Shown here: positions 9,505 through 17,898 of the stretch, in pieces
Position numbering within the stretch: the stretch's first letter is position 1
How the letters are laid out: every line of letters begins with the position of its first letter
Source: Falsirhodobacter xinxiangensis
Lineage (GTDB): Bacteria > Pseudomonadota > Alphaproteobacteria > Rhodobacterales > Rhodobacteraceae
Length of the DNA stretch: 64,000 nt
NCBI RefSeq assembly: GCF_004959935.1
Contig: NZ_SMYN01000005.1
Coordinates: 186,001-250,000, forward strand
Reading direction: 5' to 3'
Program-made: the position numbers and the translations under genes
Notes under the pieces: generated by a model
Seen by the model: only the letters and a program-made list of their open reading frames with translations
Databases searched by the model: none
Told to the model about the DNA's origin: nothing

Positions 9505-9834
9505 ATGGGCGAGATTGTGGTTTTCGGTCTTGGTGCCGCGCTGGCCTGGGCGGGCGGCGAGGGTGGGCGTGTCCTTGTTGCCAGCGGCATGGGCGGTCTG
9601 ACGCGGTGGATCGCGTCGGATCGCCGGGCGCTGCGCGATGGAGTGCTTGCGGTGATCGGCGGGGCGGTGGCGGGGCAGTATCTGTGGCCCATCGTGCTTT
9701 GGTCGCTCCGGATGGAGGAGACGCCGGACAGCATCGCCATGGCCGCCTTCGTCGCCGGGACCATGGGCATTTCCGGCATCCGCATCGCAGCCGCCGTGTT
9801 CGAGGCGCGCGCCGCCAAGGCCCGCGATGCCTGA
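9505..9834 (+). CDS. Holin-like small membrane protein
   Basis: A 109-residue protein opening the lysis cassette. It has an N-terminal hydrophobic stretch (about 4-30), a polar basic loop (SDRRALRDG), a second hydrophobic segment (about 47-65) and a third (about 78-98), then a charged tail EARAAKARDA. This three-segment plan with a charged C-terminus fits phage holins that make the inner-membrane lesion. The start at 9505 has GGAGG 5 bases upstream; the ATG at 9493 overlaps that site. Its end overlaps the next small gene by 8 bases. The holin call rests on topology and on the muramidase and spanin genes that follow. Confidence 0.6.
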   Translation: MGEIVVFGLGAALAWAGGEGGRVLVASGMGGLTRWIASDRRALRDGVLAVIGGAVAGQYLWPIVLWSLRMEETPDSIAMAAFVAGTMGISGIRIAAAVFEARAAKARDA

Positions 9835-9916
9835 TCCCTTCAAACGCATGTGTTTCGAGGAGGCCCGCACATGGGCCGCCGTCACCATCCTTCTGCTGAT
9901 CTGGGGACTGTCATGA
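9827..9916 (+). CDS. 29-residue single-span membrane microprotein in the lysis cassette
   Basis: A very short frame that begins 8 bases inside the holin-like gene and whose TGA overlaps the ATG of the muramidase gene (ATGA). The product starts MPDPFKRMCFEEARTW and ends in one hydrophobic helix (AAVTILLLIWGLS), giving an N-terminal polar arm and a C-terminal membrane anchor. An AAGG lies 7 bases before the ATG. Overlap on both sides implies translational coupling, so the frame is probably real. A role as antiholin, holin partner or simply as a coupling device is possible; I do not recognise a family. Confidence 0.55.
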   Translation: MPDPFKRMCFEEARTWAAVTILLLIWGLS

Positions 9917-10509
9917 CCATCACCTTCAAGGGCCGCGCCGAACGTCTGACCGACATCGACCTTCCTGACATCGCGGCCATCATCGGCGTGGGCGATGCCG
10001 AACTGCGCGCGGTGATCGAGGTCGAAACCTCGGGCGGTGGGTTCGATGCGCAGGGCCGCCCCCGGATGCTGTTCGAGCCGCATGTGTTCTGGCGCGAACT
10101 TCCCGCGTCGAAGCGCAAGGGGGCGGAGCGTGCGGGGCTGGCCTATCAGAAATGGGGCACGCGGCCCTATCCCAAGGACAGCTACCCCCGTCTGACGCTG
10201 GCGATGTTGCTGGACCCGGTGGCGGCGATGCGGTCGGCAAGCTGGGGCATCGGGCAGGTCATGGGCTTCAACCACAAGGCCGCCGGTTACGACAGCGTTC
10301 AGGCCATGGTCGCCGATTTCGTCGATACCGAGGCGGCGCAGCTTGAAGGGATGGTGCGGTTCATCCTGTCCGAAGGGCTGGATGACGAGCTGCGCCGCCA
10401 CGACTGGTCGGCCTTCGCGCGCGGATACAACGGCGCGGGCTATGCCCAGCACGGGTATCACCTGAAGCTCGCAGCGGCCTATGCCCGCCATTCGCGGATT
10501 GCGGCATGA
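9913..10509 (+). CDS. Endolysin: N-acetylmuramidase domain protein (DUF3380 type)
   Basis: A 198-residue peptidoglycan hydrolase. The core matches the phage N-acetylmuramidase family: AVIEVETSGGGF with the catalytic-type Glu, RMLFEPHVFWREL, SASWGIGQVMGFNHKAAGY, and DWSAFARGYNGAGYAQHGYHLKLAAAY. There is no signal peptide and no separate wall-binding domain, so export to the periplasm would depend on the holin. The start ATG overlaps the TGA of the microprotein and its own TGA overlaps the next gene (ATGA). Such domains occur in phage and gene-transfer-agent lysis modules of Rhodobacterales. Confidence 0.85.
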   Translation: MTITFKGRAERLTDIDLPDIAAIIGVGDAELRAVIEVETSGGGFDAQGRPRMLFEPHVFWRELPASKRKGAERAGLAYQKWGTRPYPKDSYPRLTLAMLLDPVAAMRSASWGIGQVMGFNHKAAGYDSVQAMVADFVDTEAAQLEGMVRFILSEGLDDELRRHDWSAFARGYNGAGYAQHGYHLKLAAAYARHSRIAA

Positions 10510-10790
10510 GGTATGCGATCCTTGCGGCCATGCTGATCGCGACCGGGGTGCAGGCCTATCGCATGGGCGTTTCGGCCGAGGCGACCCGTGCGGCGCTGAA
10601 ACTGGCCGAGGCGCAGCGCGTTGCGATCCACGCCGCCGATCTCGCCAGCCGTGCCGAGGCCGCGCGTCTGGCGATGCAGGCCGAACGCGATCTTCTTGCC
10701 CAATCCTTGGAGGATGCCGCCCATGCGGACCCTGATGCTTCTGTGCTTGCCCTTGGTGCTGACAGCGTGCGCCGCCTCAACCGTCGCTGA
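10506..10790 (+). CDS. Inner-membrane spanin subunit, Rz-like
   Basis: A 94-residue protein with one N-terminal membrane segment (YAILAAMLIATGVQAYRMG), then an Ala/Glu/Arg-rich helix (about 22-75) with strong coiled-coil character. This is the typical build of phage i-spanins, which link the inner membrane to the outer-membrane lipoprotein and fuse the membranes at lysis. Its ATG overlaps the muramidase stop, and the next lipoprotein gene starts inside it in another frame, the classic Rz/Rz1 arrangement. Sequence alone is too simple for a family assignment; the call comes from architecture. Confidence 0.7.
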   Translation: MRYAILAAMLIATGVQAYRMGVSAEATRAALKLAEAQRVAIHAADLASRAEAARLAMQAERDLLAQSLEDAAHADPDASVLALGADSVRRLNRR

Positions 10791-10941
10791 GCCGCGCCTG
10801 CCGCCCAGCCTGACCGCGCCCTGTGCCGCGCCGCAAACCCTGCCCGAACGCGCCCTGACCCGCGCCGAGGTCGAGGTGCTGTGGGGCCGCGATCGGGGCG
10901 CGTTGCGGTCCTGCGGCGAAAGGATGGCGGTCTTGCGGTGA
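10723..10941 (+). CDS. Outer-membrane spanin lipoprotein, Rz1-like
   Basis: A 72-residue lipoprotein encoded in a different frame and beginning within the Rz-like gene (68-base overlap). It has a lipoprotein signal MRTLMLLCLPLVLTACAAS with lipobox LTAC, so Cys16 would be acylated, followed by a short Pro/Ala-rich linker (EPRLPPSLTAPCAAP) and a small C-terminal domain with LTRAEVEVLWGRDRG. GGAGG at 10709 serves the start at 10723. Small, proline-containing and nested behind an i-spanin, it fits an o-spanin. Confidence 0.7.
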   Translation: MRTLMLLCLPLVLTACAASTVAEPRLPPSLTAPCAAPQTLPERALTRAEVEVLWGRDRGALRSCGERMAVLR

Positions 10942-11018
10942 TTCCCTGTGCAGGGTTGCCGCCGTCTGCCTGAAAATTAGCCGTGGCCAACAGGTTGCAC
11001 CCGGACTCAACGGCAGCG

Positions 11019-11048
11019 TTGCAAAGGGCAAACCGCTCTGCCTACAGT
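11019..11048 (+). promoter_or_regulatory. Candidate promoter of the polyamine ABC operon
   Basis: TTGCAA, 18-base spacer, TACAGT, about 50 bases before the first gene of the operon. Confidence 0.4.
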
Positions 11049-11095
11049 CACCTTAACAAGCGCGGAAAATCCGCCGGATGACAGGGAGACTGAAT

Positions 11096-12193
11096 GTGGT
11101 TGCCGATATCGGCGACGGTTTCGTCGTGTTCGACCATGTGCAGAAAAGCTATGACGGCGAGACGCTGGTGGTCAAAGACCTGAACCTTTCCATCGCGAAA
11201 GGAGAGTTCCTGACCATGCTTGGGCCGTCCGGTTCGGGCAAGACGACCTGCCTGATGATGCTGGCGGGGTTCGAGACGGCGACGGCGGGCGACATCCGGT
11301 TGGACGGACGCCCGATCAACGCCGTGCCGCCCCACAAGCGCGGCATCGGCATGGTGTTCCAGAACTATGCCCTGTTTCCCCACATGACCGTGGCCGAAAA
11401 CCTCGCCTTCCCGCTGGAAGTGCGGGGCATCGGCAAGTCGGAACGCGAGGCGAAGATCACCCGCGCGCTGGACATGGTGCAGATGGGGGCCTTCGGCGCC
11501 CGCCGCCCGGCGCAGCTTTCGGGCGGCCAGCAGCAGCGGATCGCCTTGGCCCGTGCACTGGTCTTCGATCCCAAACTGGTGCTGATGGACGAGCCGCTCG
11601 GCGCGCTGGACAAGCAGCTGCGCGAGCATATGCAGTTCGAGATCAAGCGCCTGCACGATGATCTGGGCATCACCGTCGTCTATGTCACCCATGATCAGGG
11701 CGAGGCGCTGACGATGTCCGACCGGATCGCGGTGTTCAACGACGGGCGCATCCAGCAGCTTGCGCCCCCCGCCGCGCTGTATGAAACCCCCGAAAACCTG
11801 TTCGTCGCCAGCTTCATCGGCGAGAACAACCGGCTGGAAGGCACCATCGAGGAGGTGGGGCCACGCTCGCTCGTCCGGCTGCAAACCGGCGAATTGATCG
11901 ACGCGACCCCCGTCAATGTCCACCGCAAGGGCCAGCGCACCATCGTGTCGATCCGCCCCGAACGGGTGGAGTTCAAGCCCGACATGATGCCCGCGAACGC
12001 GCATACGCTGGACGCCCGCGTGCTGGAGGTCGTCTATATGGGCGACATCCTTCGCACCCGGCTGGCCGTGGCAGGCAGCGACGATTTCATCATGAAATGC
12101 CGCAACACGATCGGCCAGACCCGGCTGGAACCGGGCCAAACGGTGCGGATCGGCTGGCATCCGGCAGACGCGCGGGCGCTCGACCCGCTATAA
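11096..12193 (+). CDS. ABC transporter ATP-binding protein, polyamine (PotA) type
   Basis: The 365-residue ATPase of an importer for polyamine-like substrates. Walker A GPSGSGKTT, Q-loop (FQNYALFP), signature LSGGQQQR, Walker B LVLMDEP and the H-loop THDQGEA are present, followed by a TOBE-type regulatory domain (about 275-365). I place the start at a GTG (11096), 7 bases after GGGAG; the ATG at 11078, six codons earlier, has no ribosome-binding site. The order ATPase, binding protein, permease, permease and tight spacing define a four-gene operon. Confidence 0.92.
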   Translation: MVADIGDGFVVFDHVQKSYDGETLVVKDLNLSIAKGEFLTMLGPSGSGKTTCLMMLAGFETATAGDIRLDGRPINAVPPHKRGIGMVFQNYALFPHMTVAENLAFPLEVRGIGKSEREAKITRALDMVQMGAFGARRPAQLSGGQQQRIALARALVFDPKLVLMDEPLGALDKQLREHMQFEIKRLHDDLGITVVYVTHDQGEALTMSDRIAVFNDGRIQQLAPPAALYETPENLFVASFIGENNRLEGTIEEVGPRSLVRLQTGELIDATPVNVHRKGQRTIVSIRPERVEFKPDMMPANAHTLDARVLEVVYMGDILRTRLAVAGSDDFIMKCRNTIGQTRLEPGQTVRIGWHPADARALDPL

Positions 12194-12208
12194 ACAGGGA
12201 GAACTGCG

Positions 12209-13273
12209 GTGAAGAAACTTCTGGTTCTGACGGCGGCGCTGATGGCCCCTGCGGCCCATGCCGACGTCACCTTTCTTGGCTGGGGCGGCGCCTATGGCCG
12301 CGCCCAGACCGAGGCGCATCTGAAACCGTTCACCGAGGCGACCGGCATCCGCACGGTGATGACCGACACCGACAACCCGGCCGCCCCGGTGAAGGCGATG
12401 GTGGAGGCGAACAACGTCACCGCCAATATCGTGTCGCTGGAACAGGCCGATGTGATCCGCCTGTGCGACGAAGGGCTGCTGGAGGAGATCGACCCCGCCG
12501 CCCTTGCCCCCGCGCCCGACGGCACCCCGGCGGCGGATGATTTCCTGCCCGGCGCGCTGACCGATTGCGGGGTCGCGACCGACGTCTGGGCCACCGTCTT
12601 CGCCTATGACGACAGCCGTTTCCCCGATGCCAAGCCCACCACCATCGCCGATTTCTTCGATCTGGAGAAATTCCCCGGCAAACGCGGCATCCGCAAGGGG
12701 GCCAAGACCACGCTGGAAATGGCGCTGATGGCCGATGGCGTTCCTGCCTCCGACGTCTACGAGATGCTGGAGACGCCCGAGGGCATCGACCGCGCCTTTG
12801 CCAAGCTGGACACCATCAAATCCGAAGTCGTCTGGTGGGAGGCTGGCGCACAGCCGCCGCAGCTTCTGGCCGATGGCGAGGTGGTGATGTCCACCGTCTA
12901 TAACGGCCGGATCTTTGCCGCCGCCATGAACGAGAACAAGCCCTTCGTCACCGTCTGGGACGGGATGCAGTATGAGTTCGAGGTCTATGCCATCCCCAAG
13001 GGCGCGCCCGATCTGGACGACGCAATGGAGTTCATGAGCTGGTCCACCGAGACGCAGAACCTCGCCAACCTCACGAAATACATCAGCTATGGCCCGACCC
13101 GCAAATCCACCGCCGCGGTCAAGAAGACGTGGGAGGATGGCACCACCGACATGGAGGCGCACCTGCCCACCTCGCCGCAGAACATGACCAATTCGCTGGA
13201 AACCTCGTTCGAGTTCTGGGTCGATTACGACAGCGAATTGAACGAGCGGTTCAACGCCTGGCTCGCAAGCTGA
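12209..13273 (+). CDS. Periplasmic binding protein, spermidine/putrescine type
   Basis: A 354-residue solute-binding protein with a Sec signal peptide (MKKLLVLTAALMAPAAHA, cleavage after AHA). The mature part opens with VTFLGWGGAYGRAQTE and has the PotD-like family-1 fold. It would deliver polyamines or related cations to the permeases. The start is GTG behind GGGAGAAC. Its TGA overlaps the next ATG (TGATG). Aromatic residues such as WWEAG and the Asp/Glu-rich surface fit an amine ligand, but the exact substrate is inference. Confidence 0.88.
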   Translation: MKKLLVLTAALMAPAAHADVTFLGWGGAYGRAQTEAHLKPFTEATGIRTVMTDTDNPAAPVKAMVEANNVTANIVSLEQADVIRLCDEGLLEEIDPAALAPAPDGTPAADDFLPGALTDCGVATDVWATVFAYDDSRFPDAKPTTIADFFDLEKFPGKRGIRKGAKTTLEMALMADGVPASDVYEMLETPEGIDRAFAKLDTIKSEVVWWEAGAQPPQLLADGEVVMSTVYNGRIFAAAMNENKPFVTVWDGMQYEFEVYAIPKGAPDLDDAMEFMSWSTETQNLANLTKYISYGPTRKSTAAVKKTWEDGTTDMEAHLPTSPQNMTNSLETSFEFWVDYDSELNERFNAWLAS

Positions 13274-14481
13274 TGGAAGGGCGCCCGCTGAAACAGGCCT
13301 TGGCCCGCGCGCAGTCGCGGGCGAAACGGCGGGCGCTGCTTCTGGTCGTGCCGCTTTTGCTGTTCATCGTCGTGACCTTCGTCGCACCGATCGGGCAGAT
13401 GCTGCTGCGTTCGGTGCATAACGACGCCTTTGCGCGCAACATGCCCAATGTCGGCGCGTGGTTCGCCGAAAACGACGGTGCCCCGGACGAAGCGGCCTAT
13501 TCCGCCCTTGTCGCCGATCTGCGCCTTGCGCGCGAGAACCGCACGGCGGGCGAGGTCGGCACCCGCATCAATTACGAGCTTGGTGGCACGCGGTCGCTGT
13601 TCACCTCGGGGGCGCGGGGGGCGGATGATCTGGAACCGCCCTTCGCCACTTCGCTGGTAGAGGATGACGCGAAATGGGCCGATCCGCAGCTTTGGCAGGT
13701 GATGCGGACGGCCAGCCATGCCTATACCGCCAGCTTCTATCTGGCCGCGCTGGACCTGACCCGCGACGGGGATGGCAACATCGTGCGCGTGCCCGAGGGG
13801 AGGGCGGTCTATCTTTCGCTGTTCGCCAAGACCTTCGCCCTGTCGGCGCTGATCACTGCGATCTGTCTTTTGCTGGGCTATCCGGTGGCGCATCTGCTGG
13901 CGACGCTGCCGCTGGCGAAATCGAACCTTCTGATGATCCTGGTGCTGCTGCCGTTCTGGACCTCGCTTCTGGTCAGGACCACAAGCTGGATGGTGCTTTT
14001 GCAGGAACAAGGGGTCATCAACAACACGCTGGTCGCGACCGGCATCACCGATACAAGGCTGCCGATGATCTATAACCAGACCGGCACGGTGATCGCGATG
14101 GTGCATATCCTGCTGCCGTTCATGATCCTGCCGCTCTATTCCGTGATGCGCCCGATCCGCCCGCATTATGTCCGCGCCGCCCGCAGCCTTGGCGCGACAA
14201 GCTGGACCGCCTTCCGCCGGGTCTATCTGCCGCAGACCGTGCCGGGGATCGGGGCGGGGGCGCTGCTCGTATTCATCCTTGCCGTCGGCTATTACATCAC
14301 GCCCGCGCTGGTCGGGGGCGCCTCGGGGCAGCTGATTTCCAACCTGATCGCCTATCACATGCAGGACAGCCTGAACTGGTCGATGGCGGCGGCGCTGGCG
14401 GCGATCCTGCTGGCGGCGGTTCTGCTGCTGTACTGGCTGTATGATCGGCTGATCGGCATCGACAACATGAAGCTGGGGTGA
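13273..14481 (+). CDS. ABC transporter permease, PotB type
   Basis: A 402-residue inner-membrane permease. One helix near residues 20-45 is followed by a large periplasmic insert (about 50-180, longer than in E. coli PotB) and then five helices of the binding-protein-dependent transport domain. The EAA-like loop is seen as VRAARSLGATSWTAFRRVYLPQTVPG. The start overlaps the binding-protein stop. The long periplasmic insert is typical of alphaproteobacterial members of this subfamily. Confidence 0.9.
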   Translation: MEGRPLKQALARAQSRAKRRALLLVVPLLLFIVVTFVAPIGQMLLRSVHNDAFARNMPNVGAWFAENDGAPDEAAYSALVADLRLARENRTAGEVGTRINYELGGTRSLFTSGARGADDLEPPFATSLVEDDAKWADPQLWQVMRTASHAYTASFYLAALDLTRDGDGNIVRVPEGRAVYLSLFAKTFALSALITAICLLLGYPVAHLLATLPLAKSNLLMILVLLPFWTSLLVRTTSWMVLLQEQGVINNTLVATGITDTRLPMIYNQTGTVIAMVHILLPFMILPLYSVMRPIRPHYVRAARSLGATSWTAFRRVYLPQTVPGIGAGALLVFILAVGYYITPALVGGASGQLISNLIAYHMQDSLNWSMAAALAAILLAAVLLLYWLYDRLIGIDNMKLG

Positions 14482-14484
14482 AGA

Positions 14485-15396
14485 ATGGCGCTTCCGATCT
14501 ACGCATCCCCGCTGGAACGCATCTGGTATTATGCCTATCGCGTGATCTGCGCGCTGATCTTCCTGTTTCTGATCGCGCCGATCCTGATCGTGATCCCGCT
14601 GTCCTTCAACGCAGAGCCGTATTTCACCTTCACGCAGAAGATGCTGTCGCTGGACCCCACCGGATACAGTCTTCGCTGGTATGACACGCTGCTGACCTTC
14701 GGGATGCAGGCTCCCGATGCGCCAAGGGACAGCAGTTGGTGGCGCGATGCCTGGACCAATGCGCGCTGGGTCGGGGTCGCCAAGAACTCGGTCATCGTGG
14801 GGGTGTTTTCGACCATCATCGCGACGGTGCTGGGAACGCTGGCCGCGCTGGGGCTGTCGCGGCCAGAGATGCCGTTCCGGCGGACGATCATGGCGGTTCT
14901 GATCTCGCCCATGATCGTGCCGATCATCATCACGGCGACGGGGCTGTTCTTCTTCTACTCCAGCATCCAGATCCGCGAATGGGGGGTGCCGTATCTGGGG
15001 GTTGTGCTGGCCCACGCGACGCTGGGGATTCCCTTCGTCATCATCACCGTCACGGCGACGCTGGTGGGGTTCGACCATTCGCTGACGCGGGCGGCGGCGT
15101 CCTTGGGGGCGAACCCTCGCACGGTGTTTCGCAAGGTCATCCTGCCGCTTATCCTGCCGGGCATGATCTCGGGCGCACTGTTCGCGTTCGTGACATCCTT
15201 CGACGAGGTGGTGGTGGTCATGTTCATCGCCGGCCCCGAGGAACAGACCATCCCGCGCCAGATGTGGAACGGCATCCGCGAAAGCATCAGCCCGGCGATA
15301 TTGGCGGTGGCGACGATCCTCGTCGTCATCTCGGTCCTGCTGCTGGCGGCGGTGGAATTGCTGCGCCGCCGGTCCGAACGGCTGCGCGGGCTTTAG
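14485..15396 (+). CDS. ABC transporter permease, PotC type
   Basis: A 303-residue partner permease with six predicted helices and the EAA loop TRAAASLGANPRTVFRKVILPLILPG. It starts 4 bases after the PotB-type gene and closes the operon, overlapping the convergent AEC transporter gene by 4 bases at the stop codons. Confidence 0.92.
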   Translation: MALPIYASPLERIWYYAYRVICALIFLFLIAPILIVIPLSFNAEPYFTFTQKMLSLDPTGYSLRWYDTLLTFGMQAPDAPRDSSWWRDAWTNARWVGVAKNSVIVGVFSTIIATVLGTLAALGLSRPEMPFRRTIMAVLISPMIVPIIITATGLFFFYSSIQIREWGVPYLGVVLAHATLGIPFVIITVTATLVGFDHSLTRAAASLGANPRTVFRKVILPLILPGMISGALFAFVTSFDEVVVVMFIAGPEEQTIPRQMWNGIRESISPAILAVATILVVISVLLLAAVELLRRRSERLRGL

Positions 15397-16328
15397 GGCA
15401 GGACGTGCAGCCAGCCCCAGACCGTCACGACCGACAGGGCCGTGGCGATCAGCACCGCCGAGGCGTTGACCCGTTTCGCCACCCCGTAGAGGTTCGCGAA
15501 CAGATAGGCGTTCATTCCCGGCGCCATGGCCGAGGTCATCACCACCGACCGCATCTGGTCCACGTTCAGGCCCAGCGCGAAACGCCCCAGCGACCATGCG
15601 ATCAACGGATGCACGATCAGCGACAGCGCGCACACCATGGCAATGGCCTTTGCATCCCCCTCGGGGCGATAGCGGAACAGCACGCCGCCCATACCGAACA
15701 ACGCCGCCGGAAGGGCCGCCTGCGACATCATCTGAAGCCCGCCCGAGACGACTCCCGGCAGCGCCAGATTCGTCAGGTTCCACGCCAGACCCAGCGTGAT
15801 GCCGATCACCAGCGGCTGACGCGCGATGGAGCGCAGGATCTGCCAGCCCAGCCGTCCGGGCGAAAGCTGGCTGTGGCGGGCGCGCACGATCTCCATGCAG
15901 GCGATGCCGGTGGTATAGAGGATGGGCGAGTGCAGCGCGATGATGGTGAAGTTCCCGGCCAGCGACTCGGGGCCGTAGGCGCGTTCCATCAGCGGCACGC
16001 CGATTAGCAACGAGTTCGAGAACAGGCAGGCGAAGCCGATGGCGACGCAATCCTCGGGCGCGCGGCCCATCGCCTTGGCGCCGAACGCACCCAGAAGGAA
16101 ACAGGCGAAGGCCCCGGTATAGAAGGCGATGAACAACCCGGCATCGAACTGCCCCGCAATGTCGAGCGAGGCCATGTTGCGGAACAGAAGGCACGGCAGC
16201 GCAAAATTCTGCGCGAACCGCATGATCCCGTCCACCCCGCCGTCAAGGATCAGCCCCATCCACCTTGCCCACCATCCGAAACCGATGACCAGAAAGACGG
16301 GGAGGATCACCTCGAGCAGGGCGTTCAT
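15393..16328 (-). CDS. AEC family transporter (auxin efflux carrier type)
   Basis: A 311-residue membrane protein with about ten hydrophobic segments in two five-helix halves. It starts MNALLEVILPVFLVIGFGWWARW, typical of bacterial AEC carriers that move small carboxylates such as malate or malonate. Its stop overlaps the convergent permease; its start overlaps the stop of the metallo-hydrolase gene by 4 bases, so it lies at the end of a minus-strand run holB-tatD-hydrolase-AEC. The substrate is not evident. Confidence 0.88.
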   Translation of the reverse strand: MNALLEVILPVFLVIGFGWWARWMGLILDGGVDGIMRFAQNFALPCLLFRNMASLDIAGQFDAGLFIAFYTGAFACFLLGAFGAKAMGRAPEDCVAIGFACLFSNSLLIGVPLMERAYGPESLAGNFTIIALHSPILYTTGIACMEIVRARHSQLSPGRLGWQILRSIARQPLVIGITLGLAWNLTNLALPGVVSGGLQMMSQAALPAALFGMGGVLFRYRPEGDAKAIAMVCALSLIVHPLIAWSLGRFALGLNVDQMRSVVMTSAMAPGMNAYLFANLYGVAKRVNASAVLIATALSVVTVWGWLHVLP

Positions 16329-17113
16329 TCTATGTCCAATACCATACCGTCGAAAGCAGGGGTGACGCCTTCGGGCAGCTCCGCCCGCAGCGTTTCGTAG
16401 TCCAGATCGTTATGCATGTTGGTCAGCACCGCGCATTCGGGCGCAGCGCGGGCGATCCATTCCAAGGTGAGCGCCAGATGGGCATGGGTCGGGTGCGGCT
16501 TGCGGCGCAGCGCGTCCACGATCCATAGCTTCAGGCCCGACAGATGCTGCCAGCTTTCTTCGGGAATCGCCACCGCATCGGGCAGATAGGCGGCATCGCC
16601 CATGCGGAAACCCAAGGCGTTGATTGCGCCGTGATCCGCCTCGAACGGCTGGAACGGGATCGGGCCACCCGCGCCATCCACGGTGAACGGCCCGTCGATG
16701 GCGTTCAGATCGCAGATCGGCGGATAGGCGGAGCCGCGCGGCTGCACGAAAGCATAGCCGAAGCGCGCGATCAGCGAATCCTGCGTCGGCCCGTCCGCCC
16801 AGACGGGCAGGCGGCGGCCGGTGTTGAACACGATCTGGCGCAGGTCGTCGATGCCGTGGACATGGTCGGCATGGGCATGGGTATAGACGACGGCATCCAG
16901 ATCGCCCACGCCCGCATCAAGAAGCTGCGCATGCATGTCGGGCGAGGTGTCGATCAACGCACGCGTCGTTCCCTGATCCCCGATCCGTTCCACCAGAAGC
17001 GAACAGCGGCGGCGGCGGTTCTTGGGGTTCGCCGGGTCGCAATCGCCCCAATGCCCGCCAAGGCGTGGCACGCCTCCCGACGATCCGCAGCCAAGGATGG
17101 TCAGCCGCATCAT
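16325..17113 (-). CDS. Metallo-beta-lactamase-fold hydrolase, PhnP-like
   Basis: A 262-residue cytoplasmic metal hydrolase. The metal-binding motif THAHADHVHGIDDLRQ (HxHxDH) is intact, and further ligands lie in EADHGA and the C-terminal LTNMHNDLDY. An N-terminal GCGSSGGVPRLGG loop and a CSLLVE strand place it with the RNase-Z/PhnP-like phosphodiesterases rather than true beta-lactamases. It overlaps tatD upstream; the two are commonly neighbours after holB in alphaproteobacteria. The physiological substrate is unknown, possibly a cyclic phosphodiester. Confidence 0.88.
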   Translation of the reverse strand: MMRLTILGCGSSGGVPRLGGHWGDCDPANPKNRRRRCSLLVERIGDQGTTRALIDTSPDMHAQLLDAGVGDLDAVVYTHAHADHVHGIDDLRQIVFNTGRRLPVWADGPTQDSLIARFGYAFVQPRGSAYPPICDLNAIDGPFTVDGAGGPIPFQPFEADHGAINALGFRMGDAAYLPDAVAIPEESWQHLSGLKLWIVDALRRKPHPTHAHLALTLEWIARAAPECAVLTNMHNDLDYETLRAELPEGVTPAFDGMVLDIE

Positions 17114-17895
17114 GCCGCGCGTCCGAACAGGCGGTCGAAATTGGCAGTGGTGGCGGCGGCGAAATCCTCGACGCTCAGCCCGAAGGTTTCCGCGCCGACC
17201 TTGGCCGTCAGCGCGGTGAAGGCAGGCTCGTTCCGTTTGCCGCGATGGGGCGGGGGGGCGAGATAGGGGCTGTCGGTTTCCAGCAGGATGCGGTCCAGCG
17301 GGGCGCTGGCGAAGATGTCGCGCAGGTCCTGCGACCGCGGGAAGGCCGCGATCCCGGACATGGACAGATAGAAGCCCAGATCCAGCGCCGCCTTGGCCAG
17401 TTCCGCGCCCGAGGAGAAGCAGTGCATCACGCAGGAATAGGCGCCCTTGGCATGTTCCTCGGTCAGCATGCGGGCCATGTCTTCATCCGCGGCGCGCGAA
17501 TGGATGATCAGCGGCAGGCCCGTGCGGCGCGCGGCCTCGATATGGATGCGCAGGCTGTCCTGCTGCGCCTCGGCAGTTTCCGAGGTGTAGTGGTAGTCGA
17601 GGCCGGTTTCGCCAATGCCGACGAATTTGGGATGATCCGCCAATGCCATCAGATCCTCCACGGTGACGGGTGGTTCTTCGGCCACGCTCATCGGATGGAT
17701 GCCGGCGGCGAAGAACACGCCGTCATGCGCGTCCGCGATGGCCTGCACGCGGGGCAGGTTGCGCAGCCGGGTGCAGATGGTGACCATCCGCGTGACGCCA
17801 GCCGCGCGGGCGCGGTCGATGATCGCGGGAAGCTCACCCTCGAAATCGGGGAAGTCCAAATGACAGTGGCTGTCAACGATGGTCGGAATGGTCAT
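17110..17895 (-). CDS. TatD family hydrolase (metal-dependent deoxyribonuclease)
   Basis: A 261-residue TIM-barrel metallo-hydrolase of the amidohydrolase superfamily. The metal ligands are visible in DSHCHLDF (HxH), GETGLDYHY (Glu), IIHSRAADED (His), MHCFSSG (His) and ETDSPYLAPPPHRG (Asp). TatD proteins are 3'-5' exonucleases implicated in DNA repair and fragmentation. It lies between holB (3 bases away) and the PhnP-like gene (overlap). In many relatives metG lies between holB and tatD; it is absent here. Confidence 0.93.
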   Translation of the reverse strand: MTIPTIVDSHCHLDFPDFEGELPAIIDRARAAGVTRMVTICTRLRNLPRVQAIADAHDGVFFAAGIHPMSVAEEPPVTVEDLMALADHPKFVGIGETGLDYHYTSETAEAQQDSLRIHIEAARRTGLPLIIHSRAADEDMARMLTEEHAKGAYSCVMHCFSSGAELAKAALDLGFYLSMSGIAAFPRSQDLRDIFASAPLDRILLETDSPYLAPPPHRGKRNEPAFTALTAKVGAETFGLSVEDFAAATTANFDRLFGRAA

Positions 17896-17898
17896 GGC

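Noticed and set aside
7919-10941. Genomic island integrated at the tRNA-Leu gene
   Set aside because: A lysis cassette lies 1.5 kb downstream, but no integrase and no second copy of the tRNA 3' end was found in the window.
13225-16194. A 989-codon open frame on the minus strand
   Set aside because: It lies antisense to the PotB and PotC permease genes and is rich in Arg, Gln, His and Asp, the usual shadow of GC-rich coding DNA; it has no family motifs.
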